Counted from the first letter of the stretch, positions 17,269 to 26,515 are shown. The stretch: 64,000 nucleotides of DNA from Ferrovibrio sp036381655 (GCF_036381655.1 NZ_DASVCJ010000026.1:70625-134624); one strand, 5' to 3'. Notes: generated by a model from the letters alone, not told the origin. A program made the numbers and translations.

Positions 17269-18057
17269 CTAACTGGCCATCTGAACGGCGTGAACCCGCA
17301 GTTCCAAAGCCGTCGCCGGATCGATCTCTCCTCGCGGAGCCAGCAGCCAGTTCCATTCCTTCACCGGTGAGGGCAAGCGCATGCCGAGCAGCGCGCTCTC
17401 GTCCATCACCGGCTCGCCGGCCTTGTTGCGCCAGATGCGGAGCGCATCTGAAACAAGCGCAACCGGACAGGACAGCGATGCCAATCCATCGAGATGGGCG
17501 CGGATGATCTGCCTGCCGAAATCTTCGGCGGCTTGCTGCGGCACGTTCCGGCGCCGCAGGTAGTCGATCGGCAGCAAAGGCAATTGCGACAGAATATTGA
17601 GCGAAACGATCCCGTCCGGCGGCACCGGATCGAGATCGCGCAGTGCTTCATCGGAAGGGATCGGCAGCGGCATACCGGCGCGCCATTCGGCAAGCGGCGC
17701 GACAATGCCGGTGATGTCGGCGAGCCGCAGTTCGACATTTCCGAACCGCCGGATTTTCCGCCGCGCCTGCGCCAGCAGGGCGATATCGAAAACCAGGACA
17801 TGGCGGAACATCGCCGACAGTTCGGCAAGCGGAATGTCCGCCAAGAGGCCGGCGCCGAGCAGCCAGAGGCTATCGCGATGCCGGCAGCTTTCCGCGAAGT
17901 CCAGGACGAAGCGGCGGCTGTTTATCTCGTGTTCGCGCCAGGCCGCAGCGCAACGCCGCCGCCGCGACCACAGGCTGACGGCGGATCTGGCATATCCCAG
18001 CCGCCGGGCCGACGGCGACGCCGCGACACCCGCCCAGACGAGCAACTCGGCCAGCAT
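17269..18057 (-). CDS. Unknown protein with methyltransferase-like Rossmann core
   Basis: A 262-residue soluble protein and the last gene of the long reverse catabolic block, 14 bp after the HyuB stop. The middle reads like a class I SAM-methyltransferase fold: SLWLLGAGLLADIPLAEL (motif I-like, GAGxL), VLVFDIALLAQAR (acidic motif II), LRLADITGIVAPL (D-x-TG), and later GIVSLNILSQLPLLP. The N terminus is arginine-rich. I would not assign a reaction; the nucleotide-binding glycine loop is only G-A-G. Some family members are annotated simply as hypothetical. Its place in the operon hints at, but does not prove, a role in the pathway. Confidence 0.6.
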   Translation of the reverse strand: MLAELLVWAGVAASPSARRLGYARSAVSLWSRRRRCAAAWREHEINSRRFVLDFAESCRHRDSLWLLGAGLLADIPLAELSAMFRHVLVFDIALLAQARRKIRRFGNVELRLADITGIVAPLAEWRAGMPLPIPSDEALRDLDPVPPDGIVSLNILSQLPLLPIDYLRRRNVPQQAAEDFGRQIIRAHLDGLASLSCPVALVSDALRIWRNKAGEPVMDESALLGMRLPSPVKEWNWLLAPRGEIDPATALELRVHAVQMAS

Positions 18058-18071
18058 ATCGCGATCTTGCG

Positions 18072-19793
18072 CTACTCTGCAGCGGAGCGCGACGGAACCG
18101 CGCCGAAACGTTCCCGGATCTGCTGCTCGGTATAGTACCCGCGCTCCAGGTCGCGGGCGATCAACGCCGGATCGCGCTTCTTCGGATCGCCGAAGCCGCC
18201 ACCGCCGGGAGTCGAGACATGGACGCGGTCGCCTGCCTTGATCTGGATGTCCTGATCCTTGGACAGATGCGGCGGCACGTAAACATGCGTACCATCCTTC
18301 TGGGCGATCTCGATGCCGACCTTGTTGGTGCCGCCATCCTCGCCGCCCAGCACGCCACGCGGACCGGTACGGCCATGATCCATCACCATGCTGGCGCGCG
18401 CCTCGCCACGCCGCAATTTGATCGTGTAATTGACGCCGAAGCCGCCGCGATACTGTCCGGCGCCGCCCGATCCCTCGTGCAGCGAATATTCCTCGAACAG
18501 CACCGGGTAATACTGTTCCATCACCTCGATCGGCGTCGTCTTCGAAATGCCGATGGTCGAGCAGCCGTTGGTCAGGCCATCGCCGCCATACCAGCCGCCA
18601 TAACCGCCGCCGGAGATCACATACATCACATAGGAGCGATCGCGCTTCGGATCGTAGCCGCCAAGGGCGAAGTTCCCGGAGGTGCCCGCCGGGGCGGCGA
18701 ACAGACGATCCGGCAAGGCTTTTACCAGGGCGTTGAATACCGCTTCCGCGATGCGCTGGCTGACTTCCGCCGCGCAGCCGGAGACCGGGCGCGGATATTT
18801 TGCATAAAGAAACGTGCCGTGCGGGTCCTTGATCTTCAGCGGCTCGAAGGTGCCCGCATTGATCGGCACATCGGGAAAGATGTGCTTCACCGCCAGATAA
18901 ATCGACGAATAGGTGGTTGCGATGACGCTGTTCATCGGCCCCCGGCATGGCGGGCTGGAGCCGGTCATGTCGAAATGCAGCTCGCCATCCCGCTTGTCGA
19001 TCCTCATCTTGATGACGAGAGGTTCGTCGACGACACCGTCGGAATCGACTATCGCCGAACCTTCGTAGGTGCCATCGGGGATGCTGCGGATGCGGGCGCT
19101 CATCTGCTGGCTGGCGCGCTGTTTCAATTCCTCGATCGCCTGCTCGACGACATCGGCACCGTAACGGTCGAGCAAGGCCGTCAGGCGTTTCTCGCCGATA
19201 GCGAGCGCCGCCGCCTGCGCCTTGATATCGCCGATGCGCTGATCGGCGATCCGGATGTTGCTGAGGATGATCGACAGGATCTCCTCATCCAGGACGCCTT
19301 CCTTGTAAAGCTTGACGGGCGGCAGCCGCAGCCCCTCCTGCTCCACTTCCGTGGCATTGGCGGAGAAGCCGCCCGGCACCATGCCGCCGATATCCGGCCA
19401 ATGGCCGGTATTGGCGAGCCAGGAGAACAGCCTGCCCTTATAGAAGAACGGCTTGACGAAGCGCACATCCATCAGATGCGTGCCGCCGAGATACGGATCG
19501 TTGACGATGTAGACATCGCCCGGTTTCGGCGCCAGCAGCGGCGTCTTGCGTGCACGTTCGATGACGGCCTGCGTCGAGAATTGCATGGTGCCGACGAAAA
19601 CCGGCAGGCCGAGATCGCCCTGCGCGATCAGCTTGCCGGTGACGCCGTGATAGATGCCATCCGAGCGGTCAAGCGCTTCCGAGATGACCGGCGAGAAGGC
19701 GGCGCGGCAGAAGGCCAGGTCCATCTCGTTGCAGACCTGCTGCAGGCCATTCTGGATGACGACCAGGGTGACGGGATCGATCGTCGTTGCCAT
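18072..19793 (-). CDS. hyuB: Hydantoinase B / oxoprolinase family protein
   Basis: A 573-residue HyuB-type subunit that acts with HyuA in ATP-dependent opening of cyclic amides (5-oxoproline, hydantoins, N-methylhydantoin) or, in other members, in acetone/acetophenone carboxylation. Signature stretches are PVTLVVIQNGLQQVCNEMDLAFCRAAFSPVISE near the N terminus, GDVYIVNDPYLGGTHLMDVRFVKPFF, FDMTGSSPPCRGPMNSVIATTYSSIY, and GGYGGWYGGDGLTNGCSTIG. The start ATG at 19793 is five bases after the hyuA stop. In this operon, downstream of a heterocycle reductase, lactam hydrolysis is the most sensible role. The carboxylase alternative is weakened because no gamma subunit gene is present. Confidence 0.92.
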   Translation of the reverse strand: MATTIDPVTLVVIQNGLQQVCNEMDLAFCRAAFSPVISEALDRSDGIYHGVTGKLIAQGDLGLPVFVGTMQFSTQAVIERARKTPLLAPKPGDVYIVNDPYLGGTHLMDVRFVKPFFYKGRLFSWLANTGHWPDIGGMVPGGFSANATEVEQEGLRLPPVKLYKEGVLDEEILSIILSNIRIADQRIGDIKAQAAALAIGEKRLTALLDRYGADVVEQAIEELKQRASQQMSARIRSIPDGTYEGSAIVDSDGVVDEPLVIKMRIDKRDGELHFDMTGSSPPCRGPMNSVIATTYSSIYLAVKHIFPDVPINAGTFEPLKIKDPHGTFLYAKYPRPVSGCAAEVSQRIAEAVFNALVKALPDRLFAAPAGTSGNFALGGYDPKRDRSYVMYVISGGGYGGWYGGDGLTNGCSTIGISKTTPIEVMEQYYPVLFEEYSLHEGSGGAGQYRGGFGVNYTIKLRRGEARASMVMDHGRTGPRGVLGGEDGGTNKVGIEIAQKDGTHVYVPPHLSKDQDIQIKAGDRVHVSTPGGGGFGDPKKRDPALIARDLERGYYTEQQIRERFGAVPSRSAAE

Positions 19794-19798
19794 CCTTC

Positions 19799-21841
19799 CT
19801 ACTCCCCATTCACCGAAACGATCAGGTTTCCGAGCCTGTCGACAAGCACCTGATTGCCGGGTTCGATCACGACAGTCGTGTCGAGCTGCTCCAGGATCGC
19901 GGGGCCGGCAAAGCTTGCGCCGCGCGGCAGCCGTTCGCGATCGTAGATCGGCGTATCCTGCCAGCCGCCGGCAGCATACCACACCTTGCGGCTGCCTGTG
20001 CGGGCGCCGGCGACATCCTTGGCCGGCGCCGCGGAGAGAAGCCGTTCCAGAGACAGGTCGGGGCGCCGGCCGATCACGGCCGTATGCAGATTGACGAGAA
20101 CGGCGCGGATTTCCGGCAGTTCGACCTCGAAGCGCTGCCAGTAAGCGGCTTCGAAGGTCTTCTGCAAAGCCTCGCGCGAGATGCCCTTGTCCGGCACCGC
20201 AACGGTCAGCAGATGGCTCTGCCCCTGGAATTGCATGTCCGCCGAATGCAATACCTGGACGCCATCGACGGCGACGCCGTCGCGCTCGAGCGTCGCCATG
20301 CCGTCGGCAATCTGCTCCGACAGCACCTGTTCCACCAGGCCGTCCGGCAGGTTGGCAAGCGGCTTGTTCACCGTGCGGACATAATCATGGCGCAGATCGG
20401 CAACCACGCAGCCAAGCGCATTGGTAATCCCGGGTCGCGCCGGGATCAGCAATTTCGGAATGCCAAGTTCACGCGCCAGAGCCGCGGCATGCAGCGGGCC
20501 GGCACCGCCGAAGGCGAAGAGCGCAAAATCGCGCGGATCGTGACCGCGGCTCAGCGATACCATGCGGATCGCGCCGGCCATCTTGTCGTTGGCGATGCGC
20601 AGGATGGCGGCAGCAGCGCCGTCCGCATCCAGGCCCAGCGGCTTGCCGACCTGCTCGGCCACCGCCCGTTTCACATCGTCGAGCGAGACCTCGCTGTCGA
20701 CCGAGAGCAAACCGTCCGGGTTCAGCCGCCCCAGCACGAGATTGGCATCGGTGATCGTCGGCCGGGTGCCGCCGCGGCCATAGCAGATCGGCCCCGGCCG
20801 CGCCCCGGCGCTTTCCGGCCCGACCTGCAGCAGGCCGGCCTCGTTGATGAAGGCAATCGAGCCGCCGCCGGCGCCGATGGTGTGCACATCCACCATCGGC
20901 ACATGGATCGGCATGGCGTATTCGAGCTCGAGTTCGGATGAAACCTGCGGCACGCCATCCTGGATCAGCCCGACATCCGAGGAGGTGCCGCCCATATCAT
21001 AGGTGATCACGTTCGGCAGGCCGGCGGCACGCGCCGTATAGGCCGCAGCCATGACCCCGGAGGCCGGCCCCGACATCACCGTATTGACGGCAGCTTCGGC
21101 GACGATGCCCGCGGCGATGGTACCGCCGTTACCCTGCATGACCAGCAGATCGCGGCGGAAGCCCTTGTTCTTCAACTCGCCGTTCAACCGCTCGATATAA
21201 CGATGCAGTATCGGCTGCACGCTCGCATTCACGCAGGCCGTCGTGCCCCGCTCGTATTCGCGATATTCGGACAGGATCTCATGCCCGGCGGTGATGTAGC
21301 CGTTTGGCCAGATTTCGCGGGCGATCTCCAGGGCGCGTTTCTCATGCGCCGGATTGATGTAGCTGTGCAGGAAATGGATGACCAGGGCTTCGCAGCCGGC
21401 CGCTTTCAGCCTTTCGGCTGCCGCGCGCACCGCCGCCTCGTCCAGCGGCACCACCACCTCGCCATCGGCATCCATGCGTTCGGGCACTTCCAGCCGCCAC
21501 TGGCGCGGCACCAGCGGCTCGAAGCCGCCGGTCAGACCGTAAGGTTGCGGCCGGGTGCGGCGGCCAAGCTCCAGGCTGTCGCGGAATCCCCTGGTGGTGA
21601 TCAGGCCAATCCGGGCGACCTTGCGCTCCAGCAGGGCATTGGTTGTCGTCGTCGTGCCATGGACGATCATGTCGGCATCCGACAGCGCGATGCCGCCCTT
21701 CTCCAGCGCCGCCAGCACACCGAAAGCCTGGTTGTCGAGCGTGGTCGGCACCTTGGCGAGAGCGACGTCGCCTTTGTCCGTCTCGATGCCGATCAGATCG
21801 GTGAAGGTGCCGCCAACGTCGATGCCGACGATCCAACCCAT
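19799..21841 (-). CDS. hyuA: Hydantoinase A / oxoprolinase family protein
   Basis: The ATP-binding partner of HyuB, about 680 residues. The N terminus has the actin-like ATPase motif WIVGIDVGGTFTDLIGIE, then IVHGTTTTTNALLERKVARIGLITTRGFRD and LEVPERMDADGEVV. Further on are QGNGGTIAAG, SGPASGVMAAAYTA and ITYDMGGTSSDVGLIQDG, all typical. The C-terminal part ends with PAILEQLDTTVVIEPG. The ATG at 21841 has GAGGA about 7 bases upstream; an in-frame TTG at 21856 is less likely. It lies 11 bp after livF and 5 bp before hyuB, so subunits and transporter are probably made from one transcript. Known relatives use ATP to activate a lactam carbonyl. Confidence 0.92.
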   Translation of the reverse strand: MGWIVGIDVGGTFTDLIGIETDKGDVALAKVPTTLDNQAFGVLAALEKGGIALSDADMIVHGTTTTTNALLERKVARIGLITTRGFRDSLELGRRTRPQPYGLTGGFEPLVPRQWRLEVPERMDADGEVVVPLDEAAVRAAAERLKAAGCEALVIHFLHSYINPAHEKRALEIAREIWPNGYITAGHEILSEYREYERGTTACVNASVQPILHRYIERLNGELKNKGFRRDLLVMQGNGGTIAAGIVAEAAVNTVMSGPASGVMAAAYTARAAGLPNVITYDMGGTSSDVGLIQDGVPQVSSELELEYAMPIHVPMVDVHTIGAGGGSIAFINEAGLLQVGPESAGARPGPICYGRGGTRPTITDANLVLGRLNPDGLLSVDSEVSLDDVKRAVAEQVGKPLGLDADGAAAAILRIANDKMAGAIRMVSLSRGHDPRDFALFAFGGAGPLHAAALARELGIPKLLIPARPGITNALGCVVADLRHDYVRTVNKPLANLPDGLVEQVLSEQIADGMATLERDGVAVDGVQVLHSADMQFQGQSHLLTVAVPDKGISREALQKTFEAAYWQRFEVELPEIRAVLVNLHTAVIGRRPDLSLERLLSAAPAKDVAGARTGSRKVWYAAGGWQDTPIYDRERLPRGASFAGPAILEQLDTTVVIEPGNQVLVDRLGNLIVSVNGE

Positions 21842-21852
21842 CGCACTATTCC

Positions 21853-22572
21853 TCAAACCGAAAGATATTGCTCATGCACGGCGGCATCGGCGGCCAGTTC
21901 GGCCATGGTGCCCTGATACCGAATGCGGCCTTTCTCGATGATATAGGCGCGGTCGGCCACCATCTGCGAGAAATGCAGATTCTGCTCCGACAGCATCACG
22001 GTCAGGCCCTCCGCCTTCAGTTGCAGGATGGTCTTCGCCATCTGCTCCACGATGACCGGCGCCAGGCCTTCCGAGGGCTCGTCCAGCAGAATCAGGCGCG
22101 GATTGCCCATCAGCGTGCGCGCGATGGTCAACATCTGCTGCTCGCCGCCCGACATGCGCCCGCCCGGGCGGTCCTTCATGCGACCGAGATTGGGAAACAG
22201 CTCGAACAACCGCTCCGGCGTCCAGGCGGGAACGCCATCGCGCGCGGGCTGGCGGCCGACTTCGAGGTTTTCCATCACCGACAGCTCGGTGAAGATGCGG
22301 CGTTCTTCCGGCACATAGCCCAGCCCCAGGCGCGCGATGCGATACGGCGCGTGGTTCTCGATCCGCTCGCCTTCGAACATGATGGTCCCGCTCTGCGCCG
22401 GCACCAGGCCGATGATCGATTTCATGGTCGTCGACTTGCCGGCGCCGTTACGGCCCAGCAGCACGACCACCTCGCCCTGCCGCGCTTCCATGGCAAGATC
22501 CGCCAGGATATGCGCCCGGCCATAATAGGTGTTCAGGCCTTCGACTTTCAGCAACGGAGCAGCAGACATCAA
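21853..22572 (-). CDS. livF: Branched-chain-type ABC transporter ATP-binding protein (LivF)
   Basis: A 239-residue ATPase of the LivF group (HAAT family). Walker A is GRNGAGKSTTM, the Q-loop region is followed by GYVPEERRIFTELSVMENLEVG, the ABC signature is MSGGEQQMLTIARTLM, and Walker B is LILLDEPSEGLAP with EQNLHFSQMVADRAYIIEKG after it. GYVPEERRIFxxLSVxENL is diagnostic for LivF over LivG. It overlaps livG by four bases and is followed by hyuA. With LivG and the fused permease it imports a small acid or amide; the operon suggests the heterocyclic substrate rather than branched-chain amino acids. Confidence 0.94.
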   Translation of the reverse strand: MMSAAPLLKVEGLNTYYGRAHILADLAMEARQGEVVVLLGRNGAGKSTTMKSIIGLVPAQSGTIMFEGERIENHAPYRIARLGLGYVPEERRIFTELSVMENLEVGRQPARDGVPAWTPERLFELFPNLGRMKDRPGGRMSGGEQQMLTIARTLMGNPRLILLDEPSEGLAPVIVEQMAKTILQLKAEGLTVMLSEQNLHFSQMVADRAYIIEKGRIRYQGTMAELAADAAVHEQYLSV

Positions 22573-23330
22573 TGCGCCTCCGCGAATACGGTGCCGCTGC
22601 CGAGATAGACCGCCTGCACCTGCTCGTTGGCACGCACCGTCTCGGGGCCGCCCTCGGCGATCAGCCGGCCGCGATCCAGCACGATGATGCGATCAGCCTG
22701 GGCGAAGACGACATCCATGTCATGCTCGGTGAACAGCACGGCGATGTTGTCCTGGCGCGCCAGCCTTGCCGTCAGCTCCATCAGAGCGACGCGCTCGCTC
22801 GGTGCCATGCCCGCCGTGGGCTCGTCCATCAGCAGCAGCTTCGGGCTGTTCGCCAGTGCGATCGCCAGTTCGACCCGCTTGAGATCGCCATAGGCCAGAA
22901 TGCCGCAAGGCCGTTCGCTCTGATCCGCCATGCCGACACGGGCCAGAAGCTCCATCGCCTCGTCGCGGTAGAGCGCGTTGGCCGGCCGCCACAATCCCAT
23001 CAGCCGACGATGGAAGGACAGAAGCGCCATCTGGATATTCTCGCGCACTGTCATCGAGTTGAAGGTGGCCGTGATCTGGAAGGTGCGGCCGACGCCGAGC
23101 TGCCAGATCTGCCGCGGCGCCAGGCCGATCAGGCTCTGGCCGAGCAGCACCACCTCGCCCGCATCGGCGCGAAGCTGGCCGTTCAGCATGTTGAAGCAGG
23201 TGCTCTTGCCGGCCCCGTTCGGCCCGATCAGCGCCAGCAGCTCGCCGGCGGAGATCGAGAAGCTGACATCCTGCACGGCCTGCACGCCGCCGAAGGATTT
23301 ATGCAGGCCCTTGACCGACAGCACCGTCAT
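22569..23330 (-). CDS. livG: Branched-chain-type ABC transporter ATP-binding protein (LivG)
   Basis: A 253-residue ATPase of the LivG group. Walker A is GPNGAGKSTCFNMLNGQ, followed by the LivG-typical GVGRTFQITATFNSMTVRENIQMAL. The signature helix reads GILAYGDLKRVELAIALA, with LAYG in place of the usual LSYG/LSGG. Walker B is LLLMDEPTAGMAPSE, and the H-loop is FTEHDMDVVFAQADRIIVLDRG. The ATG at 23330 overlaps the permease stop by four bases; longer frames run back through the permease gene and are not real. Its end overlaps livF. Confidence 0.94.
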   Translation of the reverse strand: MTVLSVKGLHKSFGGVQAVQDVSFSISAGELLALIGPNGAGKSTCFNMLNGQLRADAGEVVLLGQSLIGLAPRQIWQLGVGRTFQITATFNSMTVRENIQMALLSFHRRLMGLWRPANALYRDEAMELLARVGMADQSERPCGILAYGDLKRVELAIALANSPKLLLMDEPTAGMAPSERVALMELTARLARQDNIAVLFTEHDMDVVFAQADRIIVLDRGRLIAEGGPETVRANEQVQAVYLGSGTVFAEAH

Positions 23331-25225
23331 GGCGCGGTCTCCCGCATCAAGCCGAGCCTCGTCGCCACCTGCCTGATGAAGCCGGCGATCCCCTGCGGGA
23401 AAGCGAGGACGATGACGAGGATCGCCAGGCCAAGGATGGCACGCCAATATTCGGTGTTGCGGGCGATCACATCCTGCAGCCAGGTGAACAGCGCCGCGCC
23501 GGCAACCGGGCCGGTCAGGGTCTGCACCCCGCCGAGCAGGACCATCACCAGGCCGTCGATCGAACGCGAGACCGACAGAACTTCCGGCGAGATGCTGCCT
23601 TTCGAGAAGGCGAACAAGGCTCCCGCCAGGCCGGCCAGCGCGCCCGCGAGAATAAAGCCCAGCCACTGGAAGCGGCGCACGTCGATGCCGATCGCGTCGG
23701 CGCGCAGGGCGGAATCGCGGGCCGCCCGCAGGACGTAGCCGAACGGGGCGTGGATGACGCGCCACAGAAAAGCGACCGCGCCGGCGCTGATCGCCAGGAC
23801 GGCTAGATAGAAGACCGTGCGGTCCTTCAGCCATTCGCTGGGCCAGAGTCCGATCAGGCCGTTCGAGCCGCCGGTCAACTCATCCCACTGGAACACCACC
23901 GACCAGGCGATCTGCGCGAAGGCAAGCGTAAGCATGGCGAGATAGACGCCGCTGAGCCGGACGCAGAACCAGCCGAACACCATGGCGCCCAGGCCCGCCG
24001 TCAAAGGTCCGGCAAACAGCGCGATTTCCATCGGCAGCTTCAGCTTGATGAAAGCCAGCGCGGCGCCGTAACAGCCCAGACCGAAATAGGCGGCATGGCC
24101 GAACGAAACCATGCCGGACGGGCCCATCAGGAAATGCAGCGTCGCGGCGAACACGGTGAAAACCGCGATGTCGACCAGCAGCACGAGCAGATATTCGTCG
24201 CCGATGGCCGGCATGAAGGCCAGCAGGACCAGCAATCCGAAAACTGCGCTCCAGAACACCTTGGTCAGCGGATGCAGCGGCGGTTCGATCATGCCGGTGC
24301 CGCGCTGGACCGCCTGCGGCTTGCCCAGCAGGCCCCAGGGCCGCACGACCAGAACGACGGCCATGATGACGAATTCGATGACCAAGGTGAACTTGCTGAA
24401 GGACAGCGTGATCCCGAGAACATCGACATCGCCGATGCCGATGCAAAAGGCTTTCGCTTCGGCGATCAGCAACGCCGCCAGGAAGGCGCCGCCGATCGAG
24501 CCCATGCCGCCGACGACGACGATCACGAAGGCATCCGAGATCACGGTCAGATCGAGCATGAGCTGCGCCGGCTCGCGCGGAATCTGCAGCGCACCGCCAA
24601 GACCGGCGAGAAAAGCGCCAAGGAAGAAGACGCTGGTGAACAGCCAGGCCTGGTTGACGCCGAGGGCGCCGACCATGTCGCGATCCTGCGTGGCGGCGCG
24701 GACCAATGTGCCCCAGCGGGTACGGTTCATCAAAAGCCAGAGCAGGCCGAAGACCACCGGCCCGACGAAGATCAGCAGCAGATCGTAATCCGGCAGGTGC
24801 CGGCCGGCGATCTCGATAGCGCCGCGCAGGCCGGGCGCGCGCGGCCCCAGCAGATCTTCCGCGCCCCAGACATAGAGCGCCGCATCCTTGACCACCAGCA
24901 CCAGAGCGAAGGTCGCCAAAAGCTGAAACAGCTCCGGCGCGTGATAAATCCGGCGCAGGACGACGACTTCGATGACGATGCCAATGATGCCGACGGCGAC
25001 GGCCGCCAGCAGCACACCGCCCCAAAAGCCGACGATGGAACTGCGTCCGAACAGCTCGATCAGGCTGTAGGCCACATAGATGCCCAGCATGTAGAGCGAG
25101 CCATGCGCGAAGTTCACGATGCGGCTGACACCGAAGATGATCGACAGTCCCGCAGCGACAAGGAAAAGCGAAGACGCCCCGGCGAGGCCGTTCAGGAACT
25201 GGATAACGATGTTGGAGAGAGACAA
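23327..25225 (-). CDS. Fused LivH-LivM branched-chain-type ABC permease
   Basis: One 632-residue membrane protein holds both permease halves. Residues 1 to about 295 are LivH-like (FLNGLAGASSLFLVAAGLSIIFGVSRIVNFAHGSLYMLG; VVVGGMGSIGGAFLAALLI). After a short linker (about 296-315, PQAVQRGTGMIEPPLHP), the rest is LivM-like (FLMGPSGMVSFGHAAYFGLGCYGAAL; VMVLLGGVQTLTGPVAGAALF; cytoplasmic EAA-like loop RAARDSALRADAIGIDV). The start is TTG with GGGG about 5 bases upstream; no nearby ATG exists. In the second Liv system of this window (53-56 kb) the halves are separate genes. Fusion fixes a 1:1 permease pair. Confidence 0.92.
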   Translation of the reverse strand: MSLSNIVIQFLNGLAGASSLFLVAAGLSIIFGVSRIVNFAHGSLYMLGIYVAYSLIELFGRSSIVGFWGGVLLAAVAVGIIGIVIEVVVLRRIYHAPELFQLLATFALVLVVKDAALYVWGAEDLLGPRAPGLRGAIEIAGRHLPDYDLLLIFVGPVVFGLLWLLMNRTRWGTLVRAATQDRDMVGALGVNQAWLFTSVFFLGAFLAGLGGALQIPREPAQLMLDLTVISDAFVIVVVGGMGSIGGAFLAALLIAEAKAFCIGIGDVDVLGITLSFSKFTLVIEFVIMAVVLVVRPWGLLGKPQAVQRGTGMIEPPLHPLTKVFWSAVFGLLVLLAFMPAIGDEYLLVLLVDIAVFTVFAATLHFLMGPSGMVSFGHAAYFGLGCYGAALAFIKLKLPMEIALFAGPLTAGLGAMVFGWFCVRLSGVYLAMLTLAFAQIAWSVVFQWDELTGGSNGLIGLWPSEWLKDRTVFYLAVLAISAGAVAFLWRVIHAPFGYVLRAARDSALRADAIGIDVRRFQWLGFILAGALAGLAGALFAFSKGSISPEVLSVSRSIDGLVMVLLGGVQTLTGPVAGAALFTWLQDVIARNTEYWRAILGLAILVIVLAFPQGIAGFIRQVATRLGLMRETAP

Positions 25226-25246
25226 GGCAGCCCCGGTGACGATGGT

Positions 25247-25274
25247 CTCCCCCGCCGGACATCCGGCGGAGGAG
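25247..25274 (-). other. Strong stem-loop between binding-protein gene and permease gene
   Basis: Twelve-base arms (25247-25258 and 25263-25274), with one U-G wobble as read on the reverse-strand transcript, close a 4-base loop in the 81-bp gap after the substrate-binding protein gene. No T-tract follows, so it is probably not a full terminator. Such hairpins after binding-protein genes commonly stabilise the upstream mRNA or attenuate read-through. Confidence 0.6.
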
Positions 25275-25306
25275 AGGAGTGCGTTTCAGAAGCGAAGCGG
25301 CCCGAC

Positions 25307-26515
25307 TTACTCGGCCGGACGCATCTTGGCGACTGCGGCATCCGACGGCAGATACTTCGCGCCATCTTCGTAATGCCAGTTCTTCATCGTGCCCTTGCCG
25401 TCCTTGAGGGTGATCTGGCCGACGAAAGCTCCCATCGTCGACTGATGATCCTGCGCACGATAGGTGATCGGGCCGAACGGGGTTTCAACCTGCAGGCCCT
25501 TCATGGCCGCGACCAGCTTCTCGGTATCGAGGCTGCCGGCTTTCTTGATCACGGCGGCGGCGCTGTAGACGGTCGAATAGCCGACGATCGAGCCAAGACG
25601 CGGATAGTCGTTATACTTCTTCATATACGCATCGCGGAACTTCTTGTGTTCCGGCGTATTGATCTGATCCCAGGGATAGCCGGTGACATACCAGCCTTCC
25701 GGAGCCTCTTCCTTCAGCGGATCGAGATATTCCGGCTCGCCCGCCAGCAGGTTGAAGACGGCGACATTCTTGAACAGGCCGCGCGTATTGCCTTCGCGCA
25801 CGAACTTGGCGAGGTCGCCGCCGAACAGCGACGAAAAGATCGCATCCGGCTTCGCTGCCGCAATGGCGTCGACCACGGCGCCGGCCTCGATCTTGCCGAG
25901 CGGCGGCGCCTGCTCGATGACGAATTCGACATCCGGCTGCTTTTCCTTCATCAGTTTCTTGAAGGCCGCAGTTGCCGCCTGGCCGTATTCGTAATTCGGA
26001 TAGACGATGGCCCAGCGCTTCTTCTTCAGCTTGAGCGCATCGGGGATCAGCATCGCCGTCTGCATGTAGGTCGATGCCCGCAGGCGGAAGGTGTACTTGT
26101 TGCCCTGATCCCAGACGATCTTGTCGGTCAGCGGCTCGGCACCGATGAAGAGCACCTTCTTCTCCTTGGCGAAGCTCGCCACCGCGAGCCCCACATTGGA
26201 GGGGAAAGTGCCGATCAGGAAGGAAACCTTTTCGCGGGAAACCAATTCCTCGGCGGCGCGGACGGCCTCGCCCGGATTGCCGCTGTCATCGCGGCTGACG
26301 ATCTCCAGCTTCTTGCCAAGCAGGCCGCCATTGGCATTGATCTCTTCGACCGCCAATTCCCAGCCCTTCTTGTATGGTTCGAGGAAGGCCGCAAAATTCT
26401 TGTACGAATTCAGCTCGCCGACCTTGATCGTGTCCTGCGCCTGGGCGCCAGACGAAAGCCCGAAAACGGCGGCCCCCAATACCGCACTCCACTTCAGCAC
26501 CGTCCTGCGATTCAT
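25307..26515 (-). CDS. Periplasmic substrate-binding protein (branched-chain-type ABC system)
   Basis: A 402-residue exported receptor of the Peripla_BP_6 family. The signal peptide is MNRRTVLKWSAVLGAAVFGLSSGAQA, with cleavage after AQA near residue 26; the RR start resembles a weak Tat/Sec signal. The mature part has KVGELNSYKNFAAFLEPYKKGWELAVEEINANGGLLGKKLEIV, then VSFLIGTFPSNVGLAVASFAKEKKVLFIGAEPLTD, a ligand-pocket-like region. It precedes a strong stem-loop and the LivHM permease. Ligand specificity is not readable; co-operon enzymes suggest an N-heterocyclic acid or cyclic amide. Confidence 0.92.
   Translation of the reverse strand: MNRRTVLKWSAVLGAAVFGLSSGAQAQDTIKVGELNSYKNFAAFLEPYKKGWELAVEEINANGGLLGKKLEIVSRDDSGNPGEAVRAAEELVSREKVSFLIGTFPSNVGLAVASFAKEKKVLFIGAEPLTDKIVWDQGNKYTFRLRASTYMQTAMLIPDALKLKKKRWAIVYPNYEYGQAATAAFKKLMKEKQPDVEFVIEQAPPLGKIEAGAVVDAIAAAKPDAIFSSLFGGDLAKFVREGNTRGLFKNVAVFNLLAGEPEYLDPLKEEAPEGWYVTGYPWDQINTPEHKKFRDAYMKKYNDYPRLGSIVGYSTVYSAAAVIKKAGSLDTEKLVAAMKGLQVETPFGPITYRAQDHQSTMGAFVGQITLKDGKGTMKNWHYEDGAKYLPSDAAVAKMRPAE

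Noticed and set aside
18072..21841. HyuA/HyuB as acetone or acetophenone carboxylase
   Set aside because: No gamma subunit gene is adjacent, and the surrounding genes favour cyclic-amide hydrolysis.
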